DNA of 64,000 bases from Candidatus Aminicenantota bacterium. Its GTDB lineage: Bacteria > Acidobacteriota > Aminicenantia > Aminicenantales > Aminicenantaceae. A program made the position numbers and the translations under genes. The stretch lies in the NCBI GenBank assembly GCA_020344415.1, contig CP070825.1:1177461-1241460 (forward strand), given 5' to 3'. Below the pieces are notes generated by a model. It was not told the DNA's origin. It saw only the letters and a program-made list of their open reading frames with translations, and searched no databases. The first letter of the stretch is position 1. Each line of letters opens with the position of its first letter. Below are positions 35,977 through 45,577 of the stretch, one piece after another.

Positions 35977-37779
35977 CATTAACAGTCCGCCACGCTGATA
36001 AATATCGAGCTGGACTTCTGAAAATGGTATGGCCTCGATTGTTTCCCCAGTCGAGAGTTTTGTGATTTGACCGCTCAAAAAGTCCACCTCGATCTCATCG
36101 CCGTCCTTTAGGTTAAGGTTTTTTATATCCTGGGAAACCATTATTGGAAATCCAGAGTTTATGGCGTTTCTCTCGTATATAGCTCCAAAGGATTCGGCGA
36201 TAACCATTCCTACTCCGAGTGCTCTGAAGCAGTCAACAGCCTGCTGTCGGCTTGATCCACAGCCAAATTTTTTCCCTGTAATTACGATATCACCCTCTTT
36301 TGTCTTTTGAGGAAAATCCTGCCAGCCGTCAAGGTTACAGAAGGTATATTGTCCCATCTCGTCTATGTTTGTGATTGTGAGATACCTATTGTGGTATATC
36401 ATGTCTGTGTCCACATTATCCTCGTCTACTACCCAAACTCTGCCTTGAATCTTGGTTGGTTTTTCTTGTAGTTCCTGGCTAAATTCTTTTTTAGCTTCTC
36501 TTGCTTCCTCAGATTTTAAAAAAATGGATGGCTTTTCTGGAATGTTGTTTGCGGTAGTTATGTGTCCAGCAATTGCTGAAGCAATTACGGTTGCAGGGGA
36601 TGCGAGGTAGACTTCCCCTTTTCCCTGTTTGCCAGGGAAATTGCGGTTACCTGTGCTGACTGTAACTTCTCCCGGTCCATTTTGCCCTATCTGTCCCTCA
36701 GCGCAGCCCGCACATCCTGCATTTCCTACAAGCGCGCCTGCTTCCTTGAATAGGCGGACCAGTCCTTCCTTTAAGGCCCTTTGCCAGATTTGATCGGTTG
36801 AAGGAACTATCTTCAATACCACTCCAGGAGCAATCTTTCTGTGATTCAATATATCAGCGGCAAGAAGAAGGTCTTCGATACGACCATTCGTGCAACTTCC
36901 GATAAACGCAGAATCGATTTTCTTGCCCTGTACCTCTGTTACTGGAACAACGTCTTCTGGATGACCTGGTCTGGAGATAAGCGGGGGTAAATCATCGATC
37001 CTGATTTCAAGTGTCCTAATATACTCTGCATCTTCATCTGCATAAACCGGACTGAAATCTCTCCGGCTTACTTTTTTCGAGTACTCGATTATTGCCGCAT
37101 TCGGAGGGAAGAAGCTACAGATTCCTCCCATTTCAGTTGTCATCGAAGAAATGGTAATCCGTCCAGAAAGACCGAGTTTGTCGACATAGTCTCCGTAGAA
37201 TTCAGAGGCAAATCCAAGGAGGCCATTTGCTCCGAGTTCTTTGAGCACCGCAAGTACCACATCCTTGGGGGTTGCCAATGAAGAGGGTTTACCTTTCAAG
37301 ATAATTTTTACTGTCGCTGGGACCTTGAACCATACCTTTCCTTTAGCAAAGGAGTAGGCAATATCCTGGTCTCCCATCCCTTGGCCGAAAGCTCCGATCG
37401 CACCTACTAAGTTAGCGTGGGAGTCCGTGGAGACCAGTGTTTCGCCGGGACATACCAATCCCTCATCAATTGCGAGATGGGTACCTACGCCCGCATTGAT
37501 ATCATAGACTTTGATTCCGTTCGCCCTTGCGAATTGTCTGCATAGCTGCTGGTTGATGGCATACTTTTGTGAAGAGCCACCAGGATTGCAGTCGAAGGTG
37601 AAGAGTGTTTTGTTGGGGTCGTCTACCGGAAGTCCATTATCCTCCAGGTTTTTGACAACATTAGCACCCCCGAAATCGCGAGCAATTCGGGTATCAATGG
37701 ACATATCAACAATGTCTCCGGCACTTACGGTCTGACCGGAATGGCTGGCGATGATTTTTTCAATTATTGTCTTCCCCAT
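35974..37779 (-). CDS. Fused LeuC-LeuD-type aconitase (Aquifex-type aconitate hydratase)
   Basis: 601 aa in one chain. The large domain occupies about residues 1-420 with GSCTNGR and GCAGCAEGQIG for the [4Fe-4S] cluster and STDSHANLVGAIGAFGQGMGD. The swivel domain, about 435-601, has VDEDNVDTDMIYHNRY and KKFGCGSSRQQAVDCF. This is the short fused aconitase found in Aquifex-like and other anaerobic bacteria. It interconverts citrate and isocitrate, which fits the adjacent dehydrogenase and citrate lyase. A related hydratase for methylated or longer tricarboxylates cannot be excluded. The ribosome site is weak. Confidence 0.82.
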   Translation of the reverse strand: MGKTIIEKIIASHSGQTVSAGDIVDMSIDTRIARDFGGANVVKNLEDNGLPVDDPNKTLFTFDCNPGGSSQKYAINQQLCRQFARANGIKVYDINAGVGTHLAIDEGLVCPGETLVSTDSHANLVGAIGAFGQGMGDQDIAYSFAKGKVWFKVPATVKIILKGKPSSLATPKDVVLAVLKELGANGLLGFASEFYGDYVDKLGLSGRITISSMTTEMGGICSFFPPNAAIIEYSKKVSRRDFSPVYADEDAEYIRTLEIRIDDLPPLISRPGHPEDVVPVTEVQGKKIDSAFIGSCTNGRIEDLLLAADILNHRKIAPGVVLKIVPSTDQIWQRALKEGLVRLFKEAGALVGNAGCAGCAEGQIGQNGPGEVTVSTGNRNFPGKQGKGEVYLASPATVIASAIAGHITTANNIPEKPSIFLKSEEAREAKKEFSQELQEKPTKIQGRVWVVDEDNVDTDMIYHNRYLTITNIDEMGQYTFCNLDGWQDFPQKTKEGDIVITGKKFGCGSSRQQAVDCFRALGVGMVIAESFGAIYERNAINSGFPIMVSQDIKNLNLKDGDEIEVDFLSGQITKLSTGETIEAIPFSEVQLDIYQRGGLLM

Positions 37780-37809
37780 CTTATTTTATCCCATGATCTT
37801 ATAACTAGA

Positions 37810-38376
37810 TTAAACGATAAGCAGTCCTTTTTCCATCATGACCATCGGATCAAACGTAGAAAAGTCAGCCTGATGAATGAGTACGGTCTCAACTCTTTTG
37901 GGTCTTCCTTCTCCCTCTTTAGCATGGCATGCCACTATGTTGACAATTTCTTCCGGGACTCCCGCCTGAGCGACCAGAATTGCACCAGAAATAGGATGCC
38001 TCGTACATTTTCCCTGATAACTCTTTTGAAACTTTCCTTCTTCTGTCTTTTCGATTTCCATAAGTTTTCCCACATCGTGCAGCAGTCCGCCTGCGATGAG
38101 CCAGTCAAAGTTTATCTCAAAAGGCATCTCTCTGTAGTTTTCTTTGATTGCTGTGGCTAAGCCAAGGGCGCCTTCGGTTACGGCGATGGTATGTTCGATC
38201 AAGTTTATCCCTTTTGTCTCGGTCAATAATGTGAATGGAATTTTTTCTAATTCGTCAGGCTGCCAGCCTCCTTGATTTGCCGCATCTGTCCAGATCTCAA
38301 TAACCTTTGCACGTAAATCGGGATCTTTAATTTTGCTGAGCTGTTGATTGAAGAGTCTTTCAATTTTTTCTTTCAT
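37810..38376 (-). CDS. HD-domain phosphohydrolase
   Basis: 188 aa. The HD-domain metal ligands are His in LIEHTIAV, His-Asp in GGLLHDVGKLMEIE, His in TRHPISGAIL and ACHAKEGEG, and a final Asp in IHQADFSTFD. It resembles small HDIG-type hydrolases of nucleotides or cyclic nucleotides. It lies between the dehydrogenase and aconitase genes, in the same orientation and 30 bases upstream of aconitase. No link to the tricarboxylate enzymes is known; it may be regulatory. Confidence 0.8.
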   Translation of the reverse strand: MKEKIERLFNQQLSKIKDPDLRAKVIEIWTDAANQGGWQPDELEKIPFTLLTETKGINLIEHTIAVTEGALGLATAIKENYREMPFEINFDWLIAGGLLHDVGKLMEIEKTEEGKFQKSYQGKCTRHPISGAILVAQAGVPEEIVNIVACHAKEGEGRPKRVETVLIHQADFSTFDPMVMMEKGLLIV

Positions 38377-38487
38377 TTATTCCCTCTTAATTCCTATTTC
38401 ATATATCCTAAACCTTATACCATATTTTTATCTAATGTCTGCATAATCTGAATGTCATAACGCATGACGTAAAGGAGCATTAGAATC

Positions 38488-39669
38488 TCATAATCTTTCA
38501 ATAATAGCATCTGTCATCTGTTGAGTGCTCGCTGCGCCCTGGGCTATAACATCTGGTCCACCTACAAGCCGCAACATATCGTATGTGCGCACCTTTCCCT
38601 CGGCAATGACCGCTCCTATGGCGTTTCGGATTCTGCTGGCATATTCTTCCTCACCCAGATGTTCAAGCATCAGGCATGCGCTTAATACCATTGCAATGGG
38701 ATTCACGATCGGAGGATCTAGCTCCTCGTACTTCGGAGCGGAGCCGTGTGTCGGTTCAAAGATTGCACAGGTTTCCCCGATATTTGCGCTGTTTGCGAAT
38801 CCCAAGCCTCCAACTAGGCCCGCAAACGCATCGCTTACGATGTCCCCGAACATATTTCCTGATACTATGATTCCATAATCTTCAGGATTCTTGTTGAGCC
38901 ACATCATCTGGGCATCGATGTTTGTGTGCCAAAGTTGGATTTCTGGATAATCAGGTGCGATTTTTAGGGCTTCATTCCTCAGCATGCCTGATGTTTCTCG
39001 AATCACATTTGGCTTTTCGCAGATTGTCACACTCCTGTATCCATACTTATGGGCATACTTAAAGGCTTCGAGCACTATGCGATGGCATGCCTTTCGCGTG
39101 AATATTCGGGTGGAAATTGCTATATCTTCACTCGGTGTAGATTTGAATTTGGACATCTTTGGGTGAGTCTCGAGAGCAGAGCGGACTTCATCGGGTGGAT
39201 TTGTCCATTCCACTCCAGCGTAGAGACCTTCGGTATTTTGCCGAAAGATAACCACATTGATGTCGGGCTCAATGATATCACCGTTTATCCTTCTCACATA
39301 GTTGAGGGGATTTCCTTTAAAGCTCCGGCAGGGGCGAATACAGAGGTCCAGGTTGAAATGTTGACGGAGACCGACGATAGGACTGTAGTAAACATATCCT
39401 TTGCCCTGGAGCTCTGGGGTGAGCTCCTCTGCGGCTTCGTCTTTAGGTTTGGAAGTGATGGCTCCGAAAAAGCCAATTCTGTGTTCCTCGAGGAGATCAA
39501 CTGTACGTTGGGGCAGGGGATTTCCCTCCTTGCACCAAAACTCCCAGCCAATATCCGCGTAAATATAATTCGCCTTAAATCCGACGGCATCGAGAACTCT
39601 TACCGCCTCTTGGAGTACAATTTTGCCAATCCCATCCCCTGGCATCGTTACGATGTTTCTCTCTGTCAT
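38488..39669 (-). CDS. Isocitrate/isopropylmalate dehydrogenase family protein
   Basis: 393 aa beta-decarboxylating dehydrogenase. Motifs are MPGDGIGKIVLQEAV, the substrate arginines in LRQHFNLDLCIRPCRSF, NTEGLYAGVEW, the metal-binding SGNMFGDIVSDAFAGLVGGLGFANSANIG region and FEPTHGSAPKYEE. IDH, homoisocitrate dehydrogenase and IMDH share these; with aconitase and citrate lyase genes downstream, isocitrate is the most economical substrate. It is the first gene of the minus-strand tricarboxylate run, 111 bases before the HD gene. Confidence 0.85.
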   Translation of the reverse strand: MTERNIVTMPGDGIGKIVLQEAVRVLDAVGFKANYIYADIGWEFWCKEGNPLPQRTVDLLEEHRIGFFGAITSKPKDEAAEELTPELQGKGYVYYSPIVGLRQHFNLDLCIRPCRSFKGNPLNYVRRINGDIIEPDINVVIFRQNTEGLYAGVEWTNPPDEVRSALETHPKMSKFKSTPSEDIAISTRIFTRKACHRIVLEAFKYAHKYGYRSVTICEKPNVIRETSGMLRNEALKIAPDYPEIQLWHTNIDAQMMWLNKNPEDYGIIVSGNMFGDIVSDAFAGLVGGLGFANSANIGETCAIFEPTHGSAPKYEELDPPIVNPIAMVLSACLMLEHLGEEEYASRIRNAIGAVIAEGKVRTYDMLRLVGGPDVIAQGAASTQQMTDAIIERL

Positions 39670-39891
39670 ATTCGCTCCTTTGCGCTTGAAATATTCCCAG
39701 ACATATTAACATAAAAAGTATGTTGACGTCAGGCCTTTGAAAATTTTTTATTACTTTGGAGCTAGGCTTTGTCGTGATAAGATGCTCTTGAACAAAATAC
39801 AGATGTTAAACTAGATAATCGATTTATTTTCCGTACGTAGAGTTTCGTTATTATTCAGAATTTACTTTTTTTTATTCTCGAACGCCTATTT

Positions 39892-41124
39892 TTATGCGAA
39901 AAATTCTGGCGGAAAATCTCTTAACCGGATGATATCTAGGACTTTTTCTTTGATGTCAAAGCCCATCGGACATTTCACAACGCAAGAGGAACAATCTGCA
40001 CAGGCGATAGGATTATCCTTTATGGATTCTATGTTTCTTACGGCAGCGGGAAGGTCTCGATAGCCATAAGCATACATGTAGCAGCGCATCAATGTCGGGA
40101 TATCCGGTGCTGATGAACATTGTTTCAAACAGGTTCCGCACCCCTGGCAGAGTAGGCTCTTATTTTGGCTTAAGCGCGCAAGCTCAAGATATTTTTTCTC
40201 TTCAGGTGTCAGTGTTAGGTCTTCCATGACAGACAGATCCGTTTCCAACTGGTCGAACGTGGTGATCCCTGGGACAACGGTGTGGATGTTCTTGTTTTGC
40301 AGGACCCACTTAAGGGCAGCCTTGGGATTGCTGACCGCTTCTTGTTTCTCTCCGGTCAGCCAGGACACCCCTGAGATGGTCTTCATGGCGACAACACCCA
40401 ATCCTTTTCCGGCCGCATAATCAACCGCTTCTGTTCTCTCTTCGATGTCTTTGAGGAGGAAGTTATAAGCCGGCATAACAACATCATAAAAACCGCTGTC
40501 GGCAACTGCCCGTACGGCTTCAGAGACAAAGCTGTGCGAAGCTGCGCCTAGAAATCTGGTTTTTCCTGCTTTTTTTATCTTTTCCATTGAGTTCATCAGG
40601 GGCTCGAACGTGGCTGATTCTTTTTTCCCAACATAGGGGAGGTAAAAAAAATCCACATAATCAACATCCAGGTTCTTAAGGCTTTTCTCAAAATCCCTTT
40701 CGAATTTTGCGGTATCGGTATCTTTCGAGAAAGTCCCTGTTCGCCAGTCAACAGGTTGAGGGGTAACTCCAGTCGCAAGCAAAATCTTGTCCCGGTCATA
40801 GTCTTTTATGATTCTTCCTATGAATTGCTGCACCTTGCCGCGCTGATAGTAATGGGAAGTAGCAATGTGGGCGACACCTGAATCCAATGCGGTTCTGACA
40901 AGGGCTTCTGAGGTGGCCTCCATTGAACCCATGCTGATAATAGGGAGTTTTACGCCTGTCTTACCGAGAGTGCGGTACATGAGCTTGGGCTTTTTCTCTT
41001 CTTCTGCCCCTTTGTCGGCAGTTCCCTTACAGCCCATATTTGTAAGAGCAAAAGTGCCGGCAATGCCTGCTAATCCCTTGGATAAGAAATTCCTTCGATT
41101 CATACATGTTTTGTTCTTGGTCAT
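39892..41124 (-). CDS. Tat-exported aldo/keto reductase with C-terminal ferredoxin domain
   Basis: 410 aa. The N-terminus has a twin-arginine signal (NRRNFLSKGLAGIAG) with a possible lipobox (NMGC). The aldo/keto reductase barrel begins MYRTLGKTGVKLPIISMGSM; DKILLATG and LDVDYVDFFYLPY are family motifs, and Tyr lies in ATSHYYQRG. Two [4Fe-4S] motifs follow: CQGCGTCLKQC and CADCSSCVVKCP. Such fusions are frequent in Acidobacteriota and anaerobes; electron donor and substrate are unknown. It is divergent from BamA. Confidence 0.85.
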   Translation of the reverse strand: MTKNKTCMNRRNFLSKGLAGIAGTFALTNMGCKGTADKGAEEEKKPKLMYRTLGKTGVKLPIISMGSMEATSEALVRTALDSGVAHIATSHYYQRGKVQQFIGRIIKDYDRDKILLATGVTPQPVDWRTGTFSKDTDTAKFERDFEKSLKNLDVDYVDFFYLPYVGKKESATFEPLMNSMEKIKKAGKTRFLGAASHSFVSEAVRAVADSGFYDVVMPAYNFLLKDIEERTEAVDYAAGKGLGVVAMKTISGVSWLTGEKQEAVSNPKAALKWVLQNKNIHTVVPGITTFDQLETDLSVMEDLTLTPEEKKYLELARLSQNKSLLCQGCGTCLKQCSSAPDIPTLMRCYMYAYGYRDLPAAVRNIESIKDNPIACADCSSCVVKCPMGFDIKEKVLDIIRLRDFPPEFFA

Positions 41125-41198
41125 GATTCGCTCCTTTGAAGTTTCTTGATGATTTGGGTGCCTTAATCCGTGTTTACTTTATTATTAAAGGACATATC

Positions 41199-41227
41199 TT
41201 GACAATGTTTTTTTGAAAAAGTAGTAT
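41199..41227 (+). promoter_or_regulatory. Sigma70-like promoter for bamA
   Basis: TTGACA (41199-41204), a 17-base T/A-rich spacer, TAGTAT (41222-41227), about 105 bases before the BamA ATG. Confidence 0.5.
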
Positions 41228-41331
41228 TCATCTTACTGTTTTTTGAGGAAAGCGAGTAGAATAAATACTCCTGTTAAATAATTGGGAAAACATCTATTTT
41301 TTTAGGCGAAAAAAAATATAAGGAGGAAAGT

Positions 41332-42462
41332 ATGAGCTTAGATTGGCTGCCTAAAGACGATAAAATCAAAGACCATTCTCTTATGGGTAAAGAACATTGG
41401 GGCACTGAACCGCCCTGTACAATGTATGAAAAACGACCAATCGTAGACCCTACAGGCAAGGAGATCGAAGGACTCTATTCTGCCTGGATTATCCTCAACA
41501 ACCCTGCTCAATACAATTCCTACACGACCAAGATGGTTAAAGGAGTCATCGCCGGTTTTCAGAATGCTTCTCTGGATAGGAGCGTTGTGGCTATTGTTTT
41601 TACAGCAGTCGGAGATAAGGCCTTCTGCACGGGCGGCAATACAAAAGAATATGCAGAATATTATTCCGGGAGACCCAATGAATACGGGGAGTACATGGAT
41701 CTTTTCAACGGCATGGTTGATTCTATCCTGATGTGCAAAAAGCCGACTATCTGCCGGGTAAACGGAATGCGGATCGCTGGTGGTCAGGAGATTGGTATGG
41801 CCTGTGATATCGCCATTTCCGTAGATACAGCAATTTTTGGTCAGGCAGGTCCTCGGCATGGCTCAGCTCCAGATGGAGGATCTTCGGACTTTTTGCCCTG
41901 GTTTTTGAGCATTGAAGATGCCATCTGGAATTGCGTTTCCTGCGAGCTTTGGAGTGCCTATAAGATGAAGAGGCTGGGTCTGATAAGTCAAGTAGCGCCC
42001 GTGATAAAGCAAGATGGAGAGTTTATCCGTAATCCCTATGTGATTACAGATAAATACATCGAGGATGGGGAAGTTGCTTATGGGGAATTTCTTAGAGGAG
42101 AAGAAGGAAAGAAAGCGCGAGATTTCCTCAAGACAGCGTCGATTGATTTTGAGCTCTTGGACAAAGCTGTGAATGATGTCGTCTGGAAATTTACTAACCT
42201 CTTTCCAGGCTGTCTGATAAAGTCGTTAGATAGCGTAAGGGCTAAAAAGAAGTATTTCTGGGACGCAGCCAAAAACTACAACCGTCACTGGCTGGCAGCG
42301 AACATGATGACAGAGGCATTCCTGGGATTCAATGCCTTTAATGCGAAGAAGATAACAGGTCAGGATGTGATTGACTTTATCAAGTACAGACAGCTGATTG
42401 CGCAGGGAAAGTCTATCGATGAGGCTTTCATGGAGGCTGTATTACCCAAACCCAAAGAATGA
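41332..42462 (+). CDS. bamA: 6-oxocyclohex-1-ene-1-carbonyl-CoA hydrolase (BamA/Oah)
   Basis: 376 aa, full family length. It matches BamA/Oah along its whole length: MSLDWLPKDDKIKDHSLMGK, EGLYSAWIILNNPAQYNSYT, FCTGGNTKEYAEYYS, GMRIAGGQEIGMACDIAIS, FGQAGPRHGSAPDGGSSDFL, WNCVSCELWSAYKMK and LFPGCLIKS. The enzyme adds water and opens the ring of 6-oxocyclohex-1-enoyl-CoA to give 3-hydroxypimeloyl-CoA, and it is the standard functional marker for anaerobic aromatic degradation. An AAGGAGG site precedes the ATG. The SDR gene follows in the same direction. It is one of the most securely assigned genes here. Confidence 0.95.
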   Translation: MSLDWLPKDDKIKDHSLMGKEHWGTEPPCTMYEKRPIVDPTGKEIEGLYSAWIILNNPAQYNSYTTKMVKGVIAGFQNASLDRSVVAIVFTAVGDKAFCTGGNTKEYAEYYSGRPNEYGEYMDLFNGMVDSILMCKKPTICRVNGMRIAGGQEIGMACDIAISVDTAIFGQAGPRHGSAPDGGSSDFLPWFLSIEDAIWNCVSCELWSAYKMKRLGLISQVAPVIKQDGEFIRNPYVITDKYIEDGEVAYGEFLRGEEGKKARDFLKTASIDFELLDKAVNDVVWKFTNLFPGCLIKSLDSVRAKKKYFWDAAKNYNRHWLAANMMTEAFLGFNAFNAKKITGQDVIDFIKYRQLIAQGKSIDEAFMEAVLPKPKE

Positions 42463-42657
42463 TCCAGGCGAACTAAGCATTTCATTTAAACTCCTTTCTT
42501 AGAAAGCCTGCGCACAGATGTCAGATGCGAGTCTGGCATAGCGGCTGAGTAAACTGGAATTTGAATGACGTTCGAAATCTTTAAATGATATTGAATAAAA
42601 TAAACGAGCAATATAGGATATAAACAAGGTAACATATGAATTTAAAGGAGGCGTAAG

Positions 42658-43401
42658 ATGGATTTAGAAGGAAAGGTTGCCCTCGTCACAGGTGGAAGCC
42701 TGGGCATTGGAACCGCAATTTCGTTGGATTTGGCTCAGAATGGAGCAGATGTAGCCTTGACGTACCGCAGGCACGAGGAAGAGGCAAAGGCGATAGCGGA
42801 ACAGATAAAGGCTATGGGTCGCAGAGCAAAAGAATGCAAAATAGATGTCTCAGATTTCGGAGAAGTTCAGAATCTTGTCAATCAAGTTATTGAAGAGTTT
42901 GGACATTTGGATATTTTAGTCAACAACGCTGGCATGAACTGGGATGGAGTTATTTGGAAAATGACTGAAGAGCAATGGGATGCTGTTATCAGTGTTGACC
43001 TTAAGGGCACCTTTAATTTTATAAGGGCTGTAGCGCCGATTTTTAAAGAACAGAAATCAGGAAAGATCGTGAACGTTACTTCCATTAATGCTATGAGGGG
43101 AAGATTCGGACAGTCCAATTATGCGGCAGCCAAAGCCGGAACAATCGGTCTAACCAAAACTGTAGCCAAAGAACTGGGAAGATCCAGGGTGAATGTCAAT
43201 GCCGTGGCTCCAGGTTTGATTGAAACCGATATGATTAAAAGCATGCCAGAGGAGAATAAACAGAAATCGAGGGCAGAAACTGTTTTTGATTGCCTTGGTC
43301 AACCTGAAGATATTGCCTATCTCGTGACTTTCCTTTGCAGCGAGAAGGCAAAACACATCACCGGAGAAGTGATAAAGGTCGACGGCGGCCAATACATCTA
43401 G
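42658..43401 (+). CDS. Short-chain dehydrogenase/reductase (FabG-like)
   Basis: 247 aa. The NAD(P) site is TGGSLGIG, followed by NNAG, the catalytic Ser in VTSINAMRG, and Tyr-x3-Lys in NYAAAKAG; the C-terminus is the FabG-type GEVIKVDGGQYI. It starts after AAAGGAGG. FabG-type enzymes interconvert 3-oxo and 3-hydroxy acyl thioesters. Its place behind bamA suggests oxidation of 3-hydroxypimeloyl-CoA, but a fatty-acid or unrelated ketone reductase role is equally possible from sequence alone. Confidence 0.82.
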   Translation: MDLEGKVALVTGGSLGIGTAISLDLAQNGADVALTYRRHEEEAKAIAEQIKAMGRRAKECKIDVSDFGEVQNLVNQVIEEFGHLDILVNNAGMNWDGVIWKMTEEQWDAVISVDLKGTFNFIRAVAPIFKEQKSGKIVNVTSINAMRGRFGQSNYAAAKAGTIGLTKTVAKELGRSRVNVNAVAPGLIETDMIKSMPEENKQKSRAETVFDCLGQPEDIAYLVTFLCSEKAKHITGEVIKVDGGQYI

Positions 43402-43672
43402 TGTAGAGGTTTGATTTATCAACCCAACAAAATTGGGGGTGCAGGGGCTTGATTCATCAAGCCCACCTGCAGCATGTAGGGTGTTGATTCATCAAATCCA
43501 CCTGCAGGATGTGGGGTGTTGATTCCTCAAATTCCCATTGTCATTGCGAGGAGTGAAGCGACGCGGCAGTCCGCCGTTGCGAGTGAAACGAACCAACCTC
43601 ATATGAAGGTTGAGATCGTCACGCTGCGCTCGCGACAGAGGATTGCTACGCTGAGCCTGCGATGATAAAAAT
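43402..43672. repeat. Four hairpin copies in series followed by a CATTGCGAG repeat
   Basis: Hairpin copies start at about 43404, 43442, 43477 and 43512 with roughly 35-base periodicity; the second is the consensus GGGCTTGATTCATCAAGCCC. A CATTGCGAGGAGTG unit with its return copy then runs to 43672. Together they fill the 284 bases between the SDR gene and the convergent LVIVD gene. This is not a CRISPR array: copies diverge and spacers are short. Confidence 0.75.
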
Positions 43673-43685
43673 GAATCAATTTTGA

Positions 43686-45521
43686 TTATTTCAATATCAT
43701 AAGCGAAAAAGTATCAACTACGAGGATATATTCTCCGCTTATAACGACCTTTACAGCCTCTCCTGGAGTATCAAAAGACCCAGTAAGCTTAGGAGAAGCA
43801 GGTTTGTTGATATCTATTTTTAGTAAACCTGAGGTTTCATCTGCCACGTAAGCATACTTACTGTTTACAGCTACTCCATACGCAAAGCCTGGAGTGTCGA
43901 TTGATCCTAGAAGTTTTGGAGCTTTTGGGTTGCTTATATCTAATATCTGCAGACCCTTTTCTCCATTCGCCACATAAGCATAATTTCCATTTATAGCAAT
44001 ATCATAAGGAAGACCAGCAGTTTTGTATGACCCTGTTAGCTCAGGGGATGCCGGATCGCTTATGTCGATTATCTCAATGGAACCTATGTCGCTCTTTGCA
44101 AAAAAGACGTAATTCTCACGGATAGCTATCCCATAGGCAAAACCGGACATCTCAAATGAACCGATAGTTCGGGGGGTTTTCTTTAAATCGCTTATGTCGA
44201 TTATATGAAAACCAGAATTATCAGCCAGCACAAAAGCGAGATTTTCCCTTACTGTTAAAACCCTTGCTACTCCTGGGGTTCCACGCCTCCTTATGATTTT
44301 AGGAGCAGCCGGATTGCTTATATCAATTATCTGGAGCCCTCCATCCGCCACAAAGGCAAAATTTCCTCTTGCCTTCACAGTGTGCCCCCAACGGATACGG
44401 CTATACAGGCCTTCCTTCTTGGGAGCAGAAGGATTGGCGATATCTATAATCTGAAGGCCAGAGAGCTCGCCCACAGCATATGCATAATTTCCTTCCACAG
44501 CAACGCTGTTTACAGAGGCGGGCGTGTAATAGGAGCCGATTCCTACCGGCTTGAAAGGGTCGGTTATGTCTACGATATAAAGACCTGAAAAGTGATCGGC
44601 GATATATGCATGATTCCCGCTCACGGTTACTCCCCAAGCCTCATTATAAATGGGATACTTGTATGAGCCAGCAAGAACTGGATTTTTTGGATCGCTTATA
44701 TCGATTATATGAAATCCTCCTTCAAAGTGATTGGCCACATATGCAAAGTTATCTCTAACAGCCACTCCATGGGCGTTTCCAGGTGTATTATACGATCCCA
44801 CGATCTTGGGAGAAGAAGGATCGCTTACATCGATTATCTGCAAACCTGCCATTTCATCTGCAACATATGCATACTCGTCTTTCACAGCCACGCTTTCGGC
44901 TGAACCTGGAGTATCACATGAGCCGGCAAGGTCAGGGGAGACAGGATTATTGATGTTGATTACCTGTAAGCCCGAGATTTCATCTGCCACGTATGCATAA
45001 TCCCCAGCTATGGTAACTCCTTTTGCTATACCAGGAGTATCGATCGAGCCCACCAGCTTTGGATTTGAAGCGTTGCTGATGTCGATTATCTGCAAGCCGG
45101 ACTCTCCATCTGCCAAATAGGCACTGTCACCAACTACTGCTACTTCATAAGACTCGCCAGGGCTATCATAGGAACTCACAGTTGTAAGTGCTTTAGGATT
45201 AGAGATGTCCACTATATGCATTCCCATATCTCCTGAAGCTACAAATGCATGATCGTTTTTCAAATCAAGACCATTTCCTCCCCCCAGATATATTCGTGAA
45301 ACAAGAACAGGATTCTTCTTATCCGAAATATCAAAAACTCCTAGGCCATTTCTAAAAGAGCCATATACATAATTACCCGCAATTTTCACGTCGTAGAGCT
45401 TTGTCCACAGAATGCTGCTAACATATTCGATCTTCGATTCTTTTGAGATTGGATTGCAGCTTGATAAGGCAAGTGATATAAAAATTGCAATGCAAAATAA
45501 TTTTTTGGTAAAAGAGGTCAT
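43686..45521 (-). CDS. LVIVD-repeat lipoprotein
   Basis: 611 aa. A lipoprotein signal peptide ends at LALSSC (Cys20). The rest is about 13 tandem repeats of roughly 42 residues with the pattern GLQIIDISNPxxPKLVGSxDTPG...VAVxGxYAYVADxxSG, the LVIVD family that folds as a beta-propeller. These are surface or periplasmic proteins of unknown ligand. At the DNA level the repeats are diverged rather than identical, so the array is old. It is upstream-adjacent to nothing catabolic; the DUF362 gene precedes it on the same strand. Confidence 0.88.
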   Translation of the reverse strand: MTSFTKKLFCIAIFISLALSSCNPISKESKIEYVSSILWTKLYDVKIAGNYVYGSFRNGLGVFDISDKKNPVLVSRIYLGGGNGLDLKNDHAFVASGDMGMHIVDISNPKALTTVSSYDSPGESYEVAVVGDSAYLADGESGLQIIDISNASNPKLVGSIDTPGIAKGVTIAGDYAYVADEISGLQVININNPVSPDLAGSCDTPGSAESVAVKDEYAYVADEMAGLQIIDVSDPSSPKIVGSYNTPGNAHGVAVRDNFAYVANHFEGGFHIIDISDPKNPVLAGSYKYPIYNEAWGVTVSGNHAYIADHFSGLYIVDITDPFKPVGIGSYYTPASVNSVAVEGNYAYAVGELSGLQIIDIANPSAPKKEGLYSRIRWGHTVKARGNFAFVADGGLQIIDISNPAAPKIIRRRGTPGVARVLTVRENLAFVLADNSGFHIIDISDLKKTPRTIGSFEMSGFAYGIAIRENYVFFAKSDIGSIEIIDISDPASPELTGSYKTAGLPYDIAINGNYAYVANGEKGLQILDISNPKAPKLLGSIDTPGFAYGVAVNSKYAYVADETSGLLKIDINKPASPKLTGSFDTPGEAVKVVISGEYILVVDTFSLMILK

Positions 45522-45577
45522 CTCATTTCTCCCCTCATTTTATGAATAAGGCTTTATTTCTCTTGTTTGGAATGATT

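Noticed and set aside
43402..43540. Regularly spaced repeats resembling a CRISPR array
   Set aside because: Only four copies about 35 bases apart, with diverged repeats, near-identical short spacers and no cas genes; the same palindrome occurs singly all over the window.
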